Assembly (NCBI GenBank): GCA_009602735.1
Contig: WELA01009273.1
Coordinates: forward strand, 527,283-591,282
Source of the DNA: Mesotaenium endlicherianum
Taxonomy: Eukaryota; Streptophyta; Zygnematophyceae; Zygnematales; Mesotaeniaceae
Reading direction: 5' to 3'
DNA length: 64,000 nt
Part shown: positions 12,614 through 24,440 of the stretch, piece after piece
Layout of the letters: each line of letters begins with the position of its first letter
How positions within the stretch are numbered: the first letter of the stretch is position 1
The notes under the pieces: generated by a model
Database searches by the model: none
The model's input: the letters and a program-made list of their open reading frames with translations, nothing else
What the model was told of the DNA's origin: nothing
Position numbers and translations under genes: made by a program

Positions 12614-12655
12614 CACTAGGTCTTCCAAGGAAAAGACCATATTTGGTCTAGTAAT
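12614..12655. repeat. piggyBac left terminal inverted repeat
   Basis: It begins CACTAGGT after TTAA, has AGACCATATTTGGTCT at 12634-12649 and continues AGTAATGC. The reverse complement of the right end (about 28319-28359) has the same start, the same palindrome and AGCTAATCC, with small differences between them. Confidence 0.75.
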
Positions 12656-12726
12656 GCACCCCCTAAGTCACACTATATTGAAATAACCACTGAAGCTATG
12701 ATTATGTGTGATAGACCATTAGAGAG

Positions 12727-13229
12727 TGTAGTGATTCGAGTTATTATATATTAGTTCGCATATATTTTAATGTTTTCAAGTATATTTGGAGTAGTATTGT
12801 GTGGAGTCAAGTGTGAATAGGTACTCTAGTAACTTGGTTCATGTCCTTTGTACCTTCCAAGGCATTTTCGAAGTTAGAGGAAAGACCTAGAAGAACTCCA
12901 TGTGGCAAAAGTCAGATGTGCCATTTTTAGGTCAAAAGGACATGTGTACATTATTCTAGAAAGAGGTGGCAAGTTTTGGGATGTGTTGGGTGCCAACACA
13001 TCAACATACACCTTCCTAGAAATTACTTATGTAGCAAGTATATAAACAAGAGCTAGAACATAGAAAGACATTCCAGAATCACTCTTGTACTTGCCAAAAT
13101 CCAGAAATATATTAACTTTCAAGAAGCCATCTCTCTTTCAAGAAGCTACCACTTGTGTTCAAAGATCCTTGTCTTGAATAGATAAAGTATTCTGTTTTAC
13201 TAAGTACTTTATCTATCTGTTTCACTACA
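12727..13229 (+). repeat. B1 5' LTR
   Basis: 503 bp, TG...CA ends. A TATATAAA box lies at 13039-13046, with a perfect TTCTAGAA inverted motif upstream at 12954-12961 and TTCCAGAA downstream near 13072. Confidence 0.93.
13039..13046 (+). promoter_or_regulatory. B LTR TATA box
   Basis: TATATAAA about 190 bp before the LTR end, the expected place for the element promoter. The B2 3' LTR has lost it (TATTTAAA near 49394). Confidence 0.6.
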
Positions 13230-13230
13230 G

Positions 13231-13243
13231 TGGTATCGGAGCT
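13231..13243 (+). promoter_or_regulatory. B1 primer-binding site
   Basis: TGGTATCGGAGCT starts two bases after the 5' LTR and resembles the initiator-Met tRNA primer site of plant LTR elements (TGGTATCAGAGC). The same site follows the B2 LTR at 42445. Confidence 0.8.
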
Positions 13244-13266
13244 AGGCACTTTGGTAGCACAAGAAG

Positions 13267-14547
13267 ATGGCCGATCCTCAAGACCAACAGCAAGCTTTCG
13301 AAGGAAGCCCTTCCTCTCCAAGACACCCTCCTCCAGCGCCGATGGGAGAGCCCACTCAAGAAAATCTGCAACAACAAGAAGCACCACAAGGAGGAGCACA
13401 CCCTCCTCCAGCGTCGATGGGAGAGCCTACTCAAGGAAATCTCCAACAACAAGAAGCACCACAAGGAGGAGCACCGTCAAATCCCGTGGCAGCCGCTATA
13501 GCAAAGTTGACCCCACCACAAGGAGTTCCCGCAAATGAGTGGGCAGCCTTCCTAATGACCGTCCACAACCAAGTGGGCTTGGCCACCTATGAAGCAACCG
13601 TGCAAGCGTCAAGAGAAGCTATGGCTGCCATGGTTGCCCCTATTGCGAGCAATGCTCAAAATCCAGCCCCGGCTCAAGCGCCTCCACAAGAGCCAACGAG
13701 AGCAAGGAAACTCATCAAGCCCGGCAAACCCGACACTTTCAACCCCGGGAAAGGTGCCAACCTGAATTTATGGCTCTACCAAGTGGAGACGTACCTCGCA
13801 TTCCTTGAAGTACCCGAGGAGGACTACGTTCCCTTTGCCGTTACCTTACTTAGAGGAGCAGCAACATCATGGTGGCGTAACTATCAAGCGGCTATATATC
13901 AAGCTATGGCGCACCCCATGCTCGGCCAAGAGCCCCCACCATCATATGCAAGATGGGCAGATTTTCGTGAGGCCCTCAAGAAGCAATTCATGCCCATCAA
14001 TGCGGAGAAGATTGCCCGAGGAAAGCTCCACCATCTCAAGCAAACGACGTCCGTTCAAGAGTATACATCCAGATTTCACGCCCTCACTCTTGAGATCCCC
14101 AACATGTCTCTCGAGGAGAAGATTGACCGCTACATCTTTGGCCTCAAACCCAAGGTGGCAAAGGAAGTGGAGTTACGCGACTTGACGGACTTCTCAAAGA
14201 TCATTGAAGTGGCCCAAAAGGTGGATACCTTGGATTTCAAGCACTCCGTGCCTTCATCTTCACGGGTACCGACGACGCGGGTGTACGCAGCCCCTTCCAC
14301 ATCCGAATCTGGACCCACACCCATGGAAATCGGAGTTATTAAAAGGGACCCCGCGGCTGCCCGGAAGAGTGGAAGACCCTCCAATGACACTTATGATGCA
14401 AGAAACCAGCAAGGAGTGAAAGCAAGACTCTCCCCGGCTGAAAAAGAAGCTCTCATGACGGCTGGACTATGCTTTTATTGCAAGGAAAAGGGCCATCGTG
14501 CACTTTCATGCCCCAAAAAGTTGTCAAAAAACGGACAGCGCCGGTAG
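13267..14547 (+). CDS. B1 gag
   Basis: 426 residues from ATG 13267 to TAG 14547. The N-terminus has two 25-residue repeats rich in Pro, Gln and Gly (GEPTQ...[11 protein letters not shown]). A retrotransposon-gag capsid region follows, with [11 protein letters not shown] and a conserved Trp pair at ATSWW. It ends with a zinc knuckle [14 protein letters not shown] (CX2CX4HX4C) for RNA packaging. The start follows the primer-binding site by about 25 bases and is the first ATG. The last codons overlap pol in the -1 frame. Confidence 0.93.
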   Translation: MADPQDQQQAFEGSPSSPRHPPPAPMGEPTQENLQQQEAPQGGAHPPPASMGEPTQGNLQQQEAPQGGAPSNPVAAAIAKLTPPQGVPANEWAAFLMTVHNQVGLATYEATVQASREAMAAMVAPIASNAQNPAPAQAPPQEPTRARKLIKPGKPDTFNPGKGANLNLWLYQVETYLAFLEVPEEDYVPFAVTLLRGAATSWWRNYQAAIYQAMAHPMLGQEPPPSYARWADFREALKKQFMPINAEKIARGKLHHLKQTTSVQEYTSRFHALTLEIPNMSLEEKIDRYIFGLKPKVAKEVELRDLTDFSKIIEVAQKVDTLDFKHSVPSSSRVPTTRVYAAPSTSESGPTPMEIGVIKRDPAAARKSGRPSNDTYDARNQQGVKARLSPAEKEALMTAGLCFYCKEKGHRALSCPKKLSKNGQRR

Positions 14548-17500
14548 GCCAGGAGCCTACCACCCCAAGACCCACTTCACGAGAAGGCAACACGCCAAGT
14601 GAGGTGGAGACCCCCGTTGAAGACGACGTTCCAGCCCCAATGAGTTTGAGAGGTTACCTTGGAGGAGAGAAGGTCCACATCTTGGTGGATAGCGGAGCTC
14701 AAGGCAACTTCATTGCTGCAGATTTTGCCACCAAGCACGGTATTACTATGCGAACTCTTGACCACGACGAGGAGATTATGATGCCCGATGGATTCTCCTA
14801 TACTACCCCTTCCAAGAAGACGTACCCCTTGGCACTCTCTATCAAGTCCTTCAAGGATAGAGTAGTGTTCTCCCCCATGCAATTGGGCAAGTACGACGTC
14901 ATCCTAGGGACGCCTTGGTTGACCAAGCACAACCCCCAAGTTGATTGGAGGACCGGTACTATCAAGATCAAGAATGACATCACTTCAAGAATCTGTATTT
15001 TGCGCGCAATCCAGAATATCCAGACCCAAGACATCCAGAAGCCGGCACACGAGATACTATTGTCCGCCCTCCAACTCAAGAGACTTGTGAGGAAGGGACA
15101 CGAGCTTCTTTTGGCCTTGATCACGCCAAAAGACATCAAGAAAGACATCGAGAGTCAAGAAGGCAGCCCCGTTCCCAAGGAGATACAAGAAGTCTTAGAG
15201 GACTACAAAGAAGTGTTCTCCCCGGAATTGCCCAAGGGCCTACCCCCCAAAAGATTCGTAGACCACAAGATAGAGTTGGAGCCCGGAAGCAAGCCCATCT
15301 CTCGGCCTACGTTCAAAATGTCATACACGGAGCTAGACGAAGTCAAGAAGCAAATCAAGGAGCTACTGGAGCATGGCTTCATTCGACCTAGCAAGTCGCC
15401 ATTTGGAGCCCCGGTGCTATTTGTCAAGAAGAAAGATGGTACCTTGAGGATGTGTGTGGACTATCGCGCCCTCAACAAGATCACCATCAAGAATCGATAC
15501 CCGCTGCCGCGCATGGATGAGCTCATGGACCGGCTGGTTGGAGCCAAGTACTTCACGAAGATTGACTTACGGAGCGGCTACCACCAGATTCGCATCGCAG
15601 AACCGGACATAGAGAAGACGGCATTCAGGACAAGATATGGACATTTTGAGTTCATGGTCCTGCCATTTGGACTCACCAACGCGCCAGCAACTTTCATGAC
15701 TATGATGAACACCATATTTCAGCCCATGTTGGACAGATTTGTGGTGGTATTCATCGATGACATCCTTATCTACAGCAAGACCCTTGAAGAGCATGCGAGA
15801 CACTTGAAAGAAGTCCTTGAAGTATTGAAGCAAAACAAGCTGTTTGCGAAGGAGTCAAAATGCGAGTTTGCCAAACAAGAAGTGGAGTTCCTAGGTCTCC
15901 ACGTGACTGCTGATGGCATCAAGATAGACCCCAAGAAGACCACGGTGGTGGAGGAATGGCCAACCCCCACGACCAAGAAAGAACTCCAGTCATTCTTGGG
16001 ATTTGCCAATTGGTACAGAAAATTCATCCAAGGCTTCTCGCACATAGCAGCCCCCCTGACAGATCTACTCAAGAAGGACAGGCTATATACATGGACCGAG
16101 AAAGAGGAAGAGGCATTTCAAGAGTTAAAGCGAAGATTGACCACATCCCCGGTGCTCACACTCCCAAGTCCAAACCCAGATTGGCCCTTCCACGTCATCA
16201 CCGATGCATCTTCCTATGCAATAGGAGCAATCCTGCTTCAAGACCAAGGCAAGGGACTGCAGCCCATCGCCTACGAGTCAAGGAAGCTAAATCCAGCCGA
16301 GCAAAATTATACAACCACGGAGCGAGAGGCATTGGCGATTGTACATGCCTTGAAGGTTTGGCGCTGCTACGTTGAAGGACGCAAAGTACTGGTCACCACG
16401 GACCACGAGGCGTTAAAGCACCTCCAAACGCAGCCGTATCTCTCAAGGAGACAAGCAAGATGGAGCGGATACTTGCAACAATACAACATCACGATTCAGT
16501 ACCAGCCCGGCAAGACAAACCCGGCTGACCCCCTCTCAAGACTGCAATTAAATGCAGTGATGGTATCCCTGAAGACAGATCTGGAAGCTCGATTTTCAGC
16601 CGCCTATGAAAGAGACCCTTACTACAAGAACGGAGAAGCAGCCTTGGACCCATGCAAGAAGCAAGAAGGCAATTATTGGGTGAGGCAAGATACGGGCCAG
16701 AGATGTGTTCCTAATGACTTAGACCTCCGGCTCTTGCTTCTACGAGAAGCACACGACAACCCTCTTGGAGGACACTTTGGAATCCTAAGGACCACGGGCG
16801 TTCTAGCTAGGACTTATTGTTGGCCAGGCATGTCTAAGCAAGTCAAGGAGTACTGCAGGAGCTGTGACACATGCCAAAGAATCAAGCCATCATCGCAAAA
16901 GGCGGGAGGACTCCTCCAACCACTACCAATCCCCGAAAGACAATGGACGGACATCTCAATGGACCTTATCGTGGACTTGCCCGTGACACCTCGAGGCCAT
17001 AATGCAATACTCACGGCGGTGGACAGACTTACCAAGATGGCTCATTTTATTCCCACGACGACTAAGGCTACAGCACCACAACTTGCAAGACTCATCTTTG
17101 ACAACATCTTCCGACTCCATGGACTACCATCAAGAATTGTGTCAGATAGAGATCCAAGATTCACAAGCCATTTCTGGAAAAATCTCTTCAAGAACTTGGG
17201 TACATCGCTGGATATGTCTACTGCCTACCACCCACAATCAGATGGGCAAACCGAGCGTATGAATCGTACCCTAAAGACCTCTCTAAAGGCCTACGTGTCT
17301 ACCCTCGAGCAAGACTGGGACATGTACTTGACCCCCCTCGAGTTTGCCTACAACAACACTACGCAGGCCTCTACCCAAGAGTCCCCATTCTTCCTCAACT
17401 ATGGCTTCCATCCGACCACGCCACTGAGCTTCACGGCTGGCCATGATGAAGTACCTGCAGCCACAGATTTTATGGAGACATTAGAAGCAGCCCTTACAGC

Positions 17501-18134
17501 AGCGAAGAAAGCTCTACAACACGCGCAAGATGCTCAAGCAAGAGTGGCGAACAGATCCAGAAGAGAAATTACGTACAGAGTGGGTGACAACGTGTTACTA
17601 TCATCCAAGAACATTTCCCTGAACAACAGGCCTGCCGGCAGCAAGTTCTCTCCCAAGTATTTGGGACCCTTCAAGATTATCCAGCAAGTCAACCCCGTTG
17701 CTTTCAAGCTAGAACTTCCCCAGACTATGCACATCGACCCCGTATTCCACGCTTCCCTCTTCAAGCCATATGTGCAACCCGACAACAAGTTCCCAGGACG
17801 TGTGACAACCCCACCAGCCCCAACAATAGTGGATGATCATTTGGAGTACGAAGTGGAAGACATAGTGGCTATGAGAAATTTCAGGAGACAGCAGCAATAC
17901 TTGATCAAGTGGAAAGGATATCCAGATTCGGAGAATAGTTGGGTGGCGGCGCACTACCTTGACAAAGTTCAGAGAAAGTTGAAGCGCTTCCATGCCGCCA
18001 ACCCCCATCTTGGACCAGCCCCAAGTCTCTCTACTAGAAGCCCGAAGACTTCAGGGAGGCAGCCTGCCACCATCAAGAAGCAGCAGAAGACCCCTTGGAG
18101 GCAGCCTGCAAGAACAAGAAAGAGGAAAAATTGA
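14469..18134 (+). CDS. B1 pol polyprotein
   Basis: The open frame is 1,221 codons; the part translated after frameshifting starts near 14530. Domains in order: aspartic protease (VDSGAQGNF, residue ~74), reverse transcriptase ([20 protein letters not shown] near 430), RNase H (VITDASS near 576, TTDHEA), integrase with zinc-binding HX4H...CDTC and catalytic MDL (~830), SDRDPRF (~890) and QTERMNR (~926), and a C-terminal chromodomain ([16 protein letters not shown]). All catalytic residues are present and the frame has no break. The chromodomain places it among chromoviruses, whose integrase targets marked chromatin. Confidence 0.95.
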   Translation: MLLLQGKGPSCTFMPQKVVKKRTAPVGQEPTTPRPTSREGNTPSEVETPVEDDVPAPMSLRGYLGGEKVHILVDSGAQGNFIAADFATKHGITMRTLDHDEEIMMPDGFSYTTPSKKTYPLALSIKSFKDRVVFSPMQLGKYDVILGTPWLTKHNPQVDWRTGTIKIKNDITSRICILRAIQNIQTQDIQKPAHEILLSALQLKRLVRKGHELLLALITPKDIKKDIESQEGSPVPKEIQEVLEDYKEVFSPELPKGLPPKRFVDHKIELEPGSKPISRPTFKMSYTELDEVKKQIKELLEHGFIRPSKSPFGAPVLFVKKKDGTLRMCVDYRALNKITIKNRYPLPRMDELMDRLVGAKYFTKIDLRSGYHQIRIAEPDIEKTAFRTRYGHFEFMVLPFGLTNAPATFMTMMNTIFQPMLDRFVVVFIDDILIYSKTLEEHARHLKEVLEVLKQNKLFAKESKCEFAKQEVEFLGLHVTADGIKIDPKKTTVVEEWPTPTTKKELQSFLGFANWYRKFIQGFSHIAAPLTDLLKKDRLYTWTEKEEEAFQELKRRLTTSPVLTLPSPNPDWPFHVITDASSYAIGAILLQDQGKGLQPIAYESRKLNPAEQNYTTTEREALAIVHALKVWRCYVEGRKVLVTTDHEALKHLQTQPYLSRRQARWSGYLQQYNITIQYQPGKTNPADPLSRLQLNAVMVSLKTDLEARFSAAYERDPYYKNGEAALDPCKKQEGNYWVRQDTGQRCVPNDLDLRLLLLREAHDNPLGGHFGILRTTGVLARTYCWPGMSKQVKEYCRSCDTCQRIKPSSQKAGGLLQPLPIPERQWTDISMDLIVDLPVTPRGHNAILTAVDRLTKMAHFIPTTTKATAPQLARLIFDNIFRLHGLPSRIVSDRDPRFTSHFWKNLFKNLGTSLDMSTAYHPQSDGQTERMNRTLKTSLKAYVSTLEQDWDMYLTPLEFAYNNTTQASTQESPFFLNYGFHPTTPLSFTAGHDEVPAATDFMETLEAALTAAKKALQHAQDAQARVANRSRREITYRVGDNVLLSSKNISLNNRPAGSKFSPKYLGPFKIIQQVNPVAFKLELPQTMHIDPVFHASLFKPYVQPDNKFPGRVTTPPAPTIVDDHLEYEVEDIVAMRNFRRQQQYLIKWKGYPDSENSWVAAHYLDKVQRKLKRFHAANPHLGPAPSLSTRSPKTSGRQPATIKKQQKTPWRQPARTRKRKN
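14526..14561 (+). promoter_or_regulatory. B1 -1 ribosomal frameshift signal
   Basis: The slippery heptamer A_AAA_AAC (14526-14532) is in gag phase. After 10 nt comes a hairpin with a perfect 7-bp stem, GGTAGGC (14543-14549) and GCCTACC (14555-14561), loop CAGGA. The gag stop TAG lies inside the stem. Slippage gives pol residues KKRTAPVG, which are present in the pol frame. B2 has the identical signal at 43749-43784. Confidence 0.8.
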
Positions 18135-18903
18135 CATTAGACACTCTTCTCTTCTCGCAGTTTCTGGACAGAAAACTAAAACTGCTACTGGTAATAGGTC
18201 TCTGCATAATAAATTCTGAAAATTTACCTGGCTAAAGTCCATGAGTAGCCGGTCATTTAGAGTCCAAGCTTGCTCAATTTGGAGCACTGGTGAGAGAGAT
18301 ATGATGCTCTAAGTAGAAGGGGGTCAGGCTGCTGGCATTGTTAGGGCAGAATATGCCTTCTGACATTGTGCCCTCCCCTGAACTTGGAATGCTCTGAAAC
18401 TCAAGACTCTGGTAGAACATCTTACAGCGCCCAGTTTGAGACTTAGTTTGCAGAATTTGGAGAAGTATAGAAGGACTTATGATTTTCAGAAGTTTCTGCA
18501 CAGATTTGGAGGAGTGCCTACTCTCTCAGCTCTCAACGACACTCCAGAAATGAGAATGCTCTCAAATTTGGTGACCCGGTAGAGTTCTTCGACGCGGTCC
18601 ATCTGGCACTCGAATTTTCAGATTTGGAGCAGTTCTGTGGCCGCTATGAATTTTTGCGTTCGTGGCAGATTCTGGGCCAACTTGTACAATTTTCTTTATC
18701 ATTAAGGAGTAGGCTAGCCAATAAGGTCACACCACCTACGACCTTGCCTAGTCTACCTTACATGTGTAGCACCTGACTTGGCGCCTTTGACTAGTCCTCT
18801 TCACATGTGTGGCATCTGACTTGAAACTGTTGACTAGTTTGCTCCACATGTGTAAGACCTGACTTGACGCGCCGAGACGTCGCTTTTTCTATCGGGGGGG
18901 TGA
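18135..18903 (+). other. B1 3' untranslated region with triplicated 43-bp unit and polypurine tract
   Basis: No coding potential was recognised. ACATGTGT followed by a CTGACTTG motif occurs three times at exact 43-bp spacing (18760, 18803, 18846). A G-rich polypurine tract, CGGGGGGGTGA (about 18893-18903), abuts the 3' LTR. B2 has the same layout. Confidence 0.75.
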
Positions 18904-19404
18904 TGTAGTGATTTGAGTTATTATATATTAGTTTGCATATATTTTAATGTTTTCAAATATATTTGGAGTAGTATTGTGTGGAGTCAAGTGTGAATAGGTA
19001 CTCTAGTAACTTGGTTCATGTCCTTTGAACCTTCCAAGGCATTTTCGAAGTTAGAGGAAAGACCTAGAAGAACTCCATGTGGCAAAAGTCAGATGTGCCA
19101 TTTTTAGGTCAAAAGGACATGTGTACATTATTCTAGAAAGAGGTGGCAAGTTTTGGGATGTGTTGGGTGCCAACACATCAACATACACCTTCCTAGAAAT
19201 TACTTATGTAGCAAGTATATAAACAAGAGCTAGAACATAGAAAGAGGGGAGAATCACTCTTGTACTTGCCAAAATCCAGAAATATATTAACTTTCAAGAA
19301 GCCATCTCTCTTTCAAGAAGCTACCACTTGTGTTCAAAGATCCTTGTCTTGAATAGATAAAGTATTCTGTTTTACTAAGTACTTTATCTATCTGTTTCAC
19401 TACA
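18904..19404 (+). repeat. B1 3' LTR
   Basis: 501 bp, nearly identical to the 5' LTR, bounded by the polypurine tract on the left and the GAGAG duplication on the right. Confidence 0.93.
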
Positions 19405-19409
19405 GAGAG

Positions 19410-20065
19410 CTTACATCACAAGGTATTACACTGGCCATGTGGCCCGCAATTTTTGGAAAGGTAAGGTGTCCTTTCCGTACAAAGTGTGTACGGTAACAAG
19501 AAACGAGCAAATAGGGCCAACTTTGACTTCAAACACCATGAGTTTGGATTTGAACCAGTAGTTGTTGATTTAATCTGGGGTAGGCATGTGTCTTACCTAT
19601 CATATGAAATAGATTTCACTTCATTCTAATTAGTAGCTTTGTGCAGGCACACTCTGTACTTAGTGGACCATATGGGGTCCAGGTATTTTTCGTATTTTTT
19701 AGTGCCTCATGCAACAAAGCATCACAGTTAATAATTCATAATTTTTTACGCATGCAAATAGTAATTTGTAAATTGGAGCTTGAAAGTAAGGTCTTACTTT
19801 ACATACAGAAAAATAACAAATTAAATTATAAAAAAAGACTTATTAATTGCAAAATGTTGCAGAATTGACAGCTTTGCACACATGAAGCTGAACTGTTTAT
19901 GGAGCACAATGTCTTTCATATATGTTTCTGTTGCAGTTCCTCTGCTCTACAGTCCTACTTGTTAGTGCTACTCAGCCTGTAGGGGCCATTATCTACATGT
20001 GCTATGTTCCTGTTGGTATGGTACTTCTCAAAGCAAGGCGCGGGGCAAAGCGCTACTCCACACGT
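19410..20065. other. Non-coding piggyBac segment between B1 and C1
   Basis: AT-rich sequence that should hold the transposase 3' end and untranslated region. No transposase C-terminus is readable on the minus strand, and the C1 LTR at its right edge is truncated, so DNA was probably lost at this junction. It holds the third GACCATAT palindrome (19665-19680). Confidence 0.5.
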
Positions 20066-20240
20066 CGCGACTGACCTCAAAACTGATTAAATTTCGGAAA
20101 TCCATAACTTTCTCAATACTTGACCAAATTCGATGAACTTTATATCAAAATGACCACAAAACTGCACTCTACACAACTATACAATCAAAACATACTTTCA
20201 TGAAACTCAAAAATGCACTTCATAAACCTATGACCTTACA
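20066..20240 (-). repeat. C1 3' LTR, truncated
   Basis: Only one end of the LTR remains, matching the last ~175 bp of 59612-60355. To its left a short GC-rich stretch is unlike the LTR. The minus-strand polypurine tract is next to it at about 20241-20252. Confidence 0.75.
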
Positions 20241-20926
20241 TCATCCCCCTCCTCAAGATGCGACGTCCTCGACGCATTCTGCAGATAACGTCTCAACTTA
20301 CTCTTACAATGAGTCAAGTTGGCTTCTGGCTCCCAAGTGTTGTCGTCCGCATGGTAGCCCTTCCACTTGACCAGATACTCTTGAACAAATCGTTGACCTC
20401 GCTTGACTTGTCGATCGTCGACAATCGCCTCCACTTCATACTCCAATACATCATCGATCTCGACCGGTGGTGGCGGTGTAGGTAGTCGTCCTGGATGTCC
20501 CTCGTTCGGGTCAACGTATGGCCGCAACCAACTGACATGGAACACATCATGGATACGCCAGCCTGAAGGAAGTTCCAACTTGTAGGTCACTGGATTAACC
20601 TGCTTGAGTACCACAAAAGGACCTGTGAACCTTGCCCGCAATTTCCTCTTGCCTGTGAAAGTTAGGTTCTCTATTGACAAGAGTACTTTGTCGCCCACAT
20701 GGAATGTCACTTCCCTCCTGTGCTTGTTAGTATGCTTGACCTGCTCTTCTTGAGCCTTCCGAATACACGTCTTCGCCATGTACCAAGTCTTGGCCATCTG
20801 CTCCATAAACGCTTGTGTAGGAGGAACCTGAGTCGCCTTGGCCTTCTCCAACAAGATGTTCCCTGGGTGATATACTTCTCTCCCATAAACCATGGTGAAT
20901 GGTGACTGCTTGGTCGATCCCTGCAT
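20241..20926 (-). pseudogene. C1 integrase C-terminus and chromodomain
   Basis: The frame from 20926 to 20228 encodes the end of integrase (YGREVYHPG), a [13 protein letters not shown] motif and a chromodomain ([24 protein letters not shown]). It is separated from the rest of pol by the solo LTR at 20927-21470. Confidence 0.85.
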
Positions 20927-21470
20927 TGTAAGGTCATAGGTTTATAAAGTGCATTTTTGAGTTTCATGAAAGTATGTTTTGATTGTATAGTAGCGTAGAG
21001 TGCATTTTTGTGATCATTTTGATATAAAGTTTATCGAATTTGGTCAAGTCTTGAGAGAGTTATGGATTTTCAAAGTCTAATTAGTCTTGAGGTCGGTTGA
21101 CGACTGTCCTTAATTCGCGGTGAGCGCGACCGTCGGATTGACCGACAGCGTCGAGCGATCTGGCCCGATAGAATGAACTCGAACACTTAGGAAAATCCGT
21201 AGCTTCCTCCTAGAGAGGAGCACTTAGGCTGAAAATTATAAATAGGCATAAAATCTTTGTTTCTTATCAGTCAACTGTAAATTTCTACGGGTTTGTAATG
21301 ACAAGGCATTCCATTCTACATCATTTGTGAGCAGATTCTTGCTACTCAAAATGTTGAGTATTTATCCTAAGCCTTGTAAGTGATATGCTGCTACACTCTC
21401 TAGTATGATTGCAACTAATTCCTTTCCTCGTGAGTTACTACGCTACCACTAGGGCACTCTGCCCCTTTTA
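20927..21470 (+). repeat. Solo family C LTR in C1 integrase
   Basis: 544 bp in plus orientation, starting TGTAAGG and ending CCCTTTTA, with an internal deletion relative to the 745-bp form. The target duplication TGCAT is present at 20922-20926 and 21471-21475. Confidence 0.9.
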
Positions 21471-21475
21471 TGCAT

Positions 21476-24440
21476 GCTGTTGTTGTTGGCAAACTCCAAC
21501 CCTGGTAGCTTCTTGTCCCACTCTGAAGGGTTCTCCATAGTGAAACTCCTGAGCACCTCTTGCAAAGTTCTGTTGAGCCTCTCACTTTGCCCGTCTGTCT
21601 GAAGATGATAGGAAGTGCTCATACTCAGCTTGGTCGCCATCAAAGTAAACAATGACCACCAGAAGTTGCTAGTAAACCTTGGATCCCGATCTGAAACAAT
21701 CACCTTCGGCAACCCTGAAAATATGATCAAAGAATAGTCGTGCCCCATTTGCTGCCGTACAAGTCTCCTTCATGGGAATGAAGTGAGCCATCTTGCTGAG
21801 TCTATCAGACACAATCCAAACTGCATCGTGCCCTTGACCACTCACTGGTAACGACGTGATGAATTCCATAGCAATCTGCTCCCAAGGATACTTTGGAATA
21901 GGCAAGGGCTGCAATGTACCTCCCTTCTTTTGATTTGGTGTCTTGTTCCTCCGGCACGCATCGCAACTCCTGATCCACTCCTCGATGTCCTTATCCATAA
22001 TTCTCCGATAGTACTCCCGCTTCAGCACGCTTGCCGTCTTCTCGCTTCCAAAGTGTCCAGCATATAAGCAATTATGATGCTCCGCAAGTAGTAAGTCTCG
22101 TAGCTCCTTGATGTCAGGTACCACCACTCTCTTGGAATCACCATAATACCATATGCCGTCCTTCTTCTGCATACTCGAGTTGGACTCAGCTGCTCCACCG
22201 TCAGCAAACTCTGGGTCCTCCTCATAACCTCTCTTAAGCTCCTCCTTGAAGTCCATATTCTCCTTGATGACTGCGACAGCTGCAAGGTCACACCTCCTGG
22301 ATAAAGCGTCTGCAGAGTTGACCTTCCCAGGTAAGTACTCAATCTTGTGGTCGAACTATTGCAGAAACTCCATCCACCTTGCCTGTCTTGGTGTCAACGT
22401 TGGCTGGTTCTCCAAGCTCTTGTGGTCGGTCTTTATGAACACCTTCCGACCGTCCACATAACATTGCCAAATCCTTGAAGCTTGGATAATAGCCAACATC
22501 TCCCGCTCGTGTGCTGCGTTGTTTTGCGCAGCAGGTTTCAGCGTCCTACTCTCATATGCCACAGGTTGCAATCCTTTGCATTGGTCCTGGAGAAGAATGG
22601 CTCCCACTGCAAAGTTTGATGCGTTCGTGATGATGGTGAAACGAAGCTCTGGACTGGCAATTGCCAACACAGGTGCGTGTGTCAACAGCTTCTTAATCTT
22701 CTCAAAGGCTTGCTGCTCCTTGTCACCCCTTAGCCACTTCTCCTGCTTCTTCACCATGTCTGTGAGCGGTGCGCACACCTTGGCAAATCCTTCAATGAAA
22801 CGTCGATAATAATTTGCCATGCCCAGGAAACTCCTGAGTTGATGAATATCAGCAGGTACCGGCAAATCTCTGACTGCTTGCACCTTCTTCTGCTCCACCT
22901 TGACTCCTTCAGCTCCCACTATGTGTCCAAGAAACTCGACCTCCTTGAGACAGAAGTCGCACTTGCTCATCTTCCCATACAACTTTTGATCTCTCAAGAC
23001 CTCCAACACCTTCCTCAGATGCTCCACATGCTCTTCCAAGGTCTTCGAATAGATTAGAATGTCGTCCAAAAATACCACCACAAACTGGTCCAAGTAGGGT
23101 CTGAAGATACTATTCATAAGTCCCATGAATGTAGCAGGAGCATTAGTCAATCCAAAAGGCATGACTGTGAGCTCGAACAAACCATAGCAAGTTCTGAAAG
23201 CAGTCTTCTGAACGTCTCCTTCCGCAATCCGTACCTGGTGATAGCCACTCCTCAAATCGATCTTCGAGAAATACTTTGCCCCAACAAGCCTGTCAATCAA
23301 CTCGTCCACTCGTGGAAGTGGGTACCTGTTCTTGATGGTGACCTTGTTGACTGCTCGATAGTCGACACACATCCTCATAGTCCCATCCTTCTTCTTCACA
23401 AATAAGACTGGCGCTGCAAATGGAGACTCGCTGGGTCGGATGAATCCCTTCTCCAATAACTCTGTCAGCTGCTTCTTCAACTCGTCCAACTCCGCAAATG
23501 ATTGACGATAGGCGGGTCTCATTGGTGGCTTGCTCCCTGGTTCCAATTCAATCTTGTGCTCCATAGCTCTCTGTGGAGGTAATCCTGCAGGTAGCTCCTC
23601 AGGAAACACGCACTTGAACTCCTCCAACAGCACCTTAATTTGGGCAGTCATCTCAGCATGCTTCTTCGCTTGAGCAGTTGGGCTCTGCTTCTTCCGAGCA
23701 AGGGGATCAGACACCACTACTTGCGCCTCCGGCGATGTACATTTGCCCAGGTTGTTAGGATTCACGCTTGCTCCATCTGATGACCTGGCCAAGGCCACCG
23801 AAACAAGGTACATCTCCTTCACCTGATTCGCCTTGCATAGCTTCTTAACTTGCAGGCTCGACAGAAGACAGTTACTTGTGGTCGTATCTACCTCCACCTG
23901 TTTTGTTGTCTCCATTTGACCATCACGCCCTTGGACCTTCACTTGTCCTGTGCTCCAGTGCACTTGAGGGTTGGCTTTCCTCAGCCATGGTCGGCCCAAT
24001 ATCACCTCATCGTGACCCAACTCTGCCTGCTCCATAACTTTTGTACTCTGGTGCCCCGCTACTTCCACGTGAATAGCTTCCGTAGGTGCACCACACTTGA
24101 GTCTCTGCCCATTCGCCAAAATTGCCTCCTTAGGCTCATAATGCTTNATTGCTTCCGCACAGGGATTCGCCACTGCTTCACCAGTTTCTTGTGCACAAAG
24201 TTTGCCCTTGCGCCACTGTTGACCATACACTTTGCCTTGTTGTCGTCAACTACTCCTTCCACAATGATAGGCTTGTCAACGTCTCGTCCTTTGCTTCTCG
24301 GCAGGCTCCTGGGGATAACCTCCTTGTGAGTTCTTGTCTTCACGCCAGTAAACACCCCAGAACGACTTACTGGCGTCCTCCTCTTTCCTGCTGTTGAGGT
24401 TTCTTCGCCTTCACATGACAATCTTGAGCCAAATGTCCAA
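21476..24440 (-). pseudogene. C1 pol (protease, RT, RNase H, integrase N-part), broken
   Basis: Minus strand. The protease has VNSGARANF in place of the DSGA of C2 (catalytic Asp changed to Asn). RT carries [16 protein letters not shown] and FLDD, and RNase H starts ITNASNF where C2 has [11 protein letters not shown] replaces a Gln codon near 22355. About 9-12 bp are missing around the RNase H end (KSLENQPT). A small deletion near 21710-21720 shifts the integrase frame. An N at 24147 disturbs the protease region. Confidence 0.85.

Larger units (their letters stand above)
12727..19404 (+). mobile_element. B1: complete family B Ty3/gypsy chromovirus
   Basis: 5' LTR 12727-13229 and 3' LTR 18904-19404 both start TGTAGTGATT and end ACTACA. 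The 5-bp target duplication GAGAG is present at 12722-12726 and 19405-19409. Primer-binding site, gag, pol and polypurine tract are all in place. The LTRs differ at only about five positions plus one small indel near 19245, so the insertion is fairly recent. It sits inside the piggyBac element. It is the one complete element in the window with both reading frames open. Confidence 0.95.
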
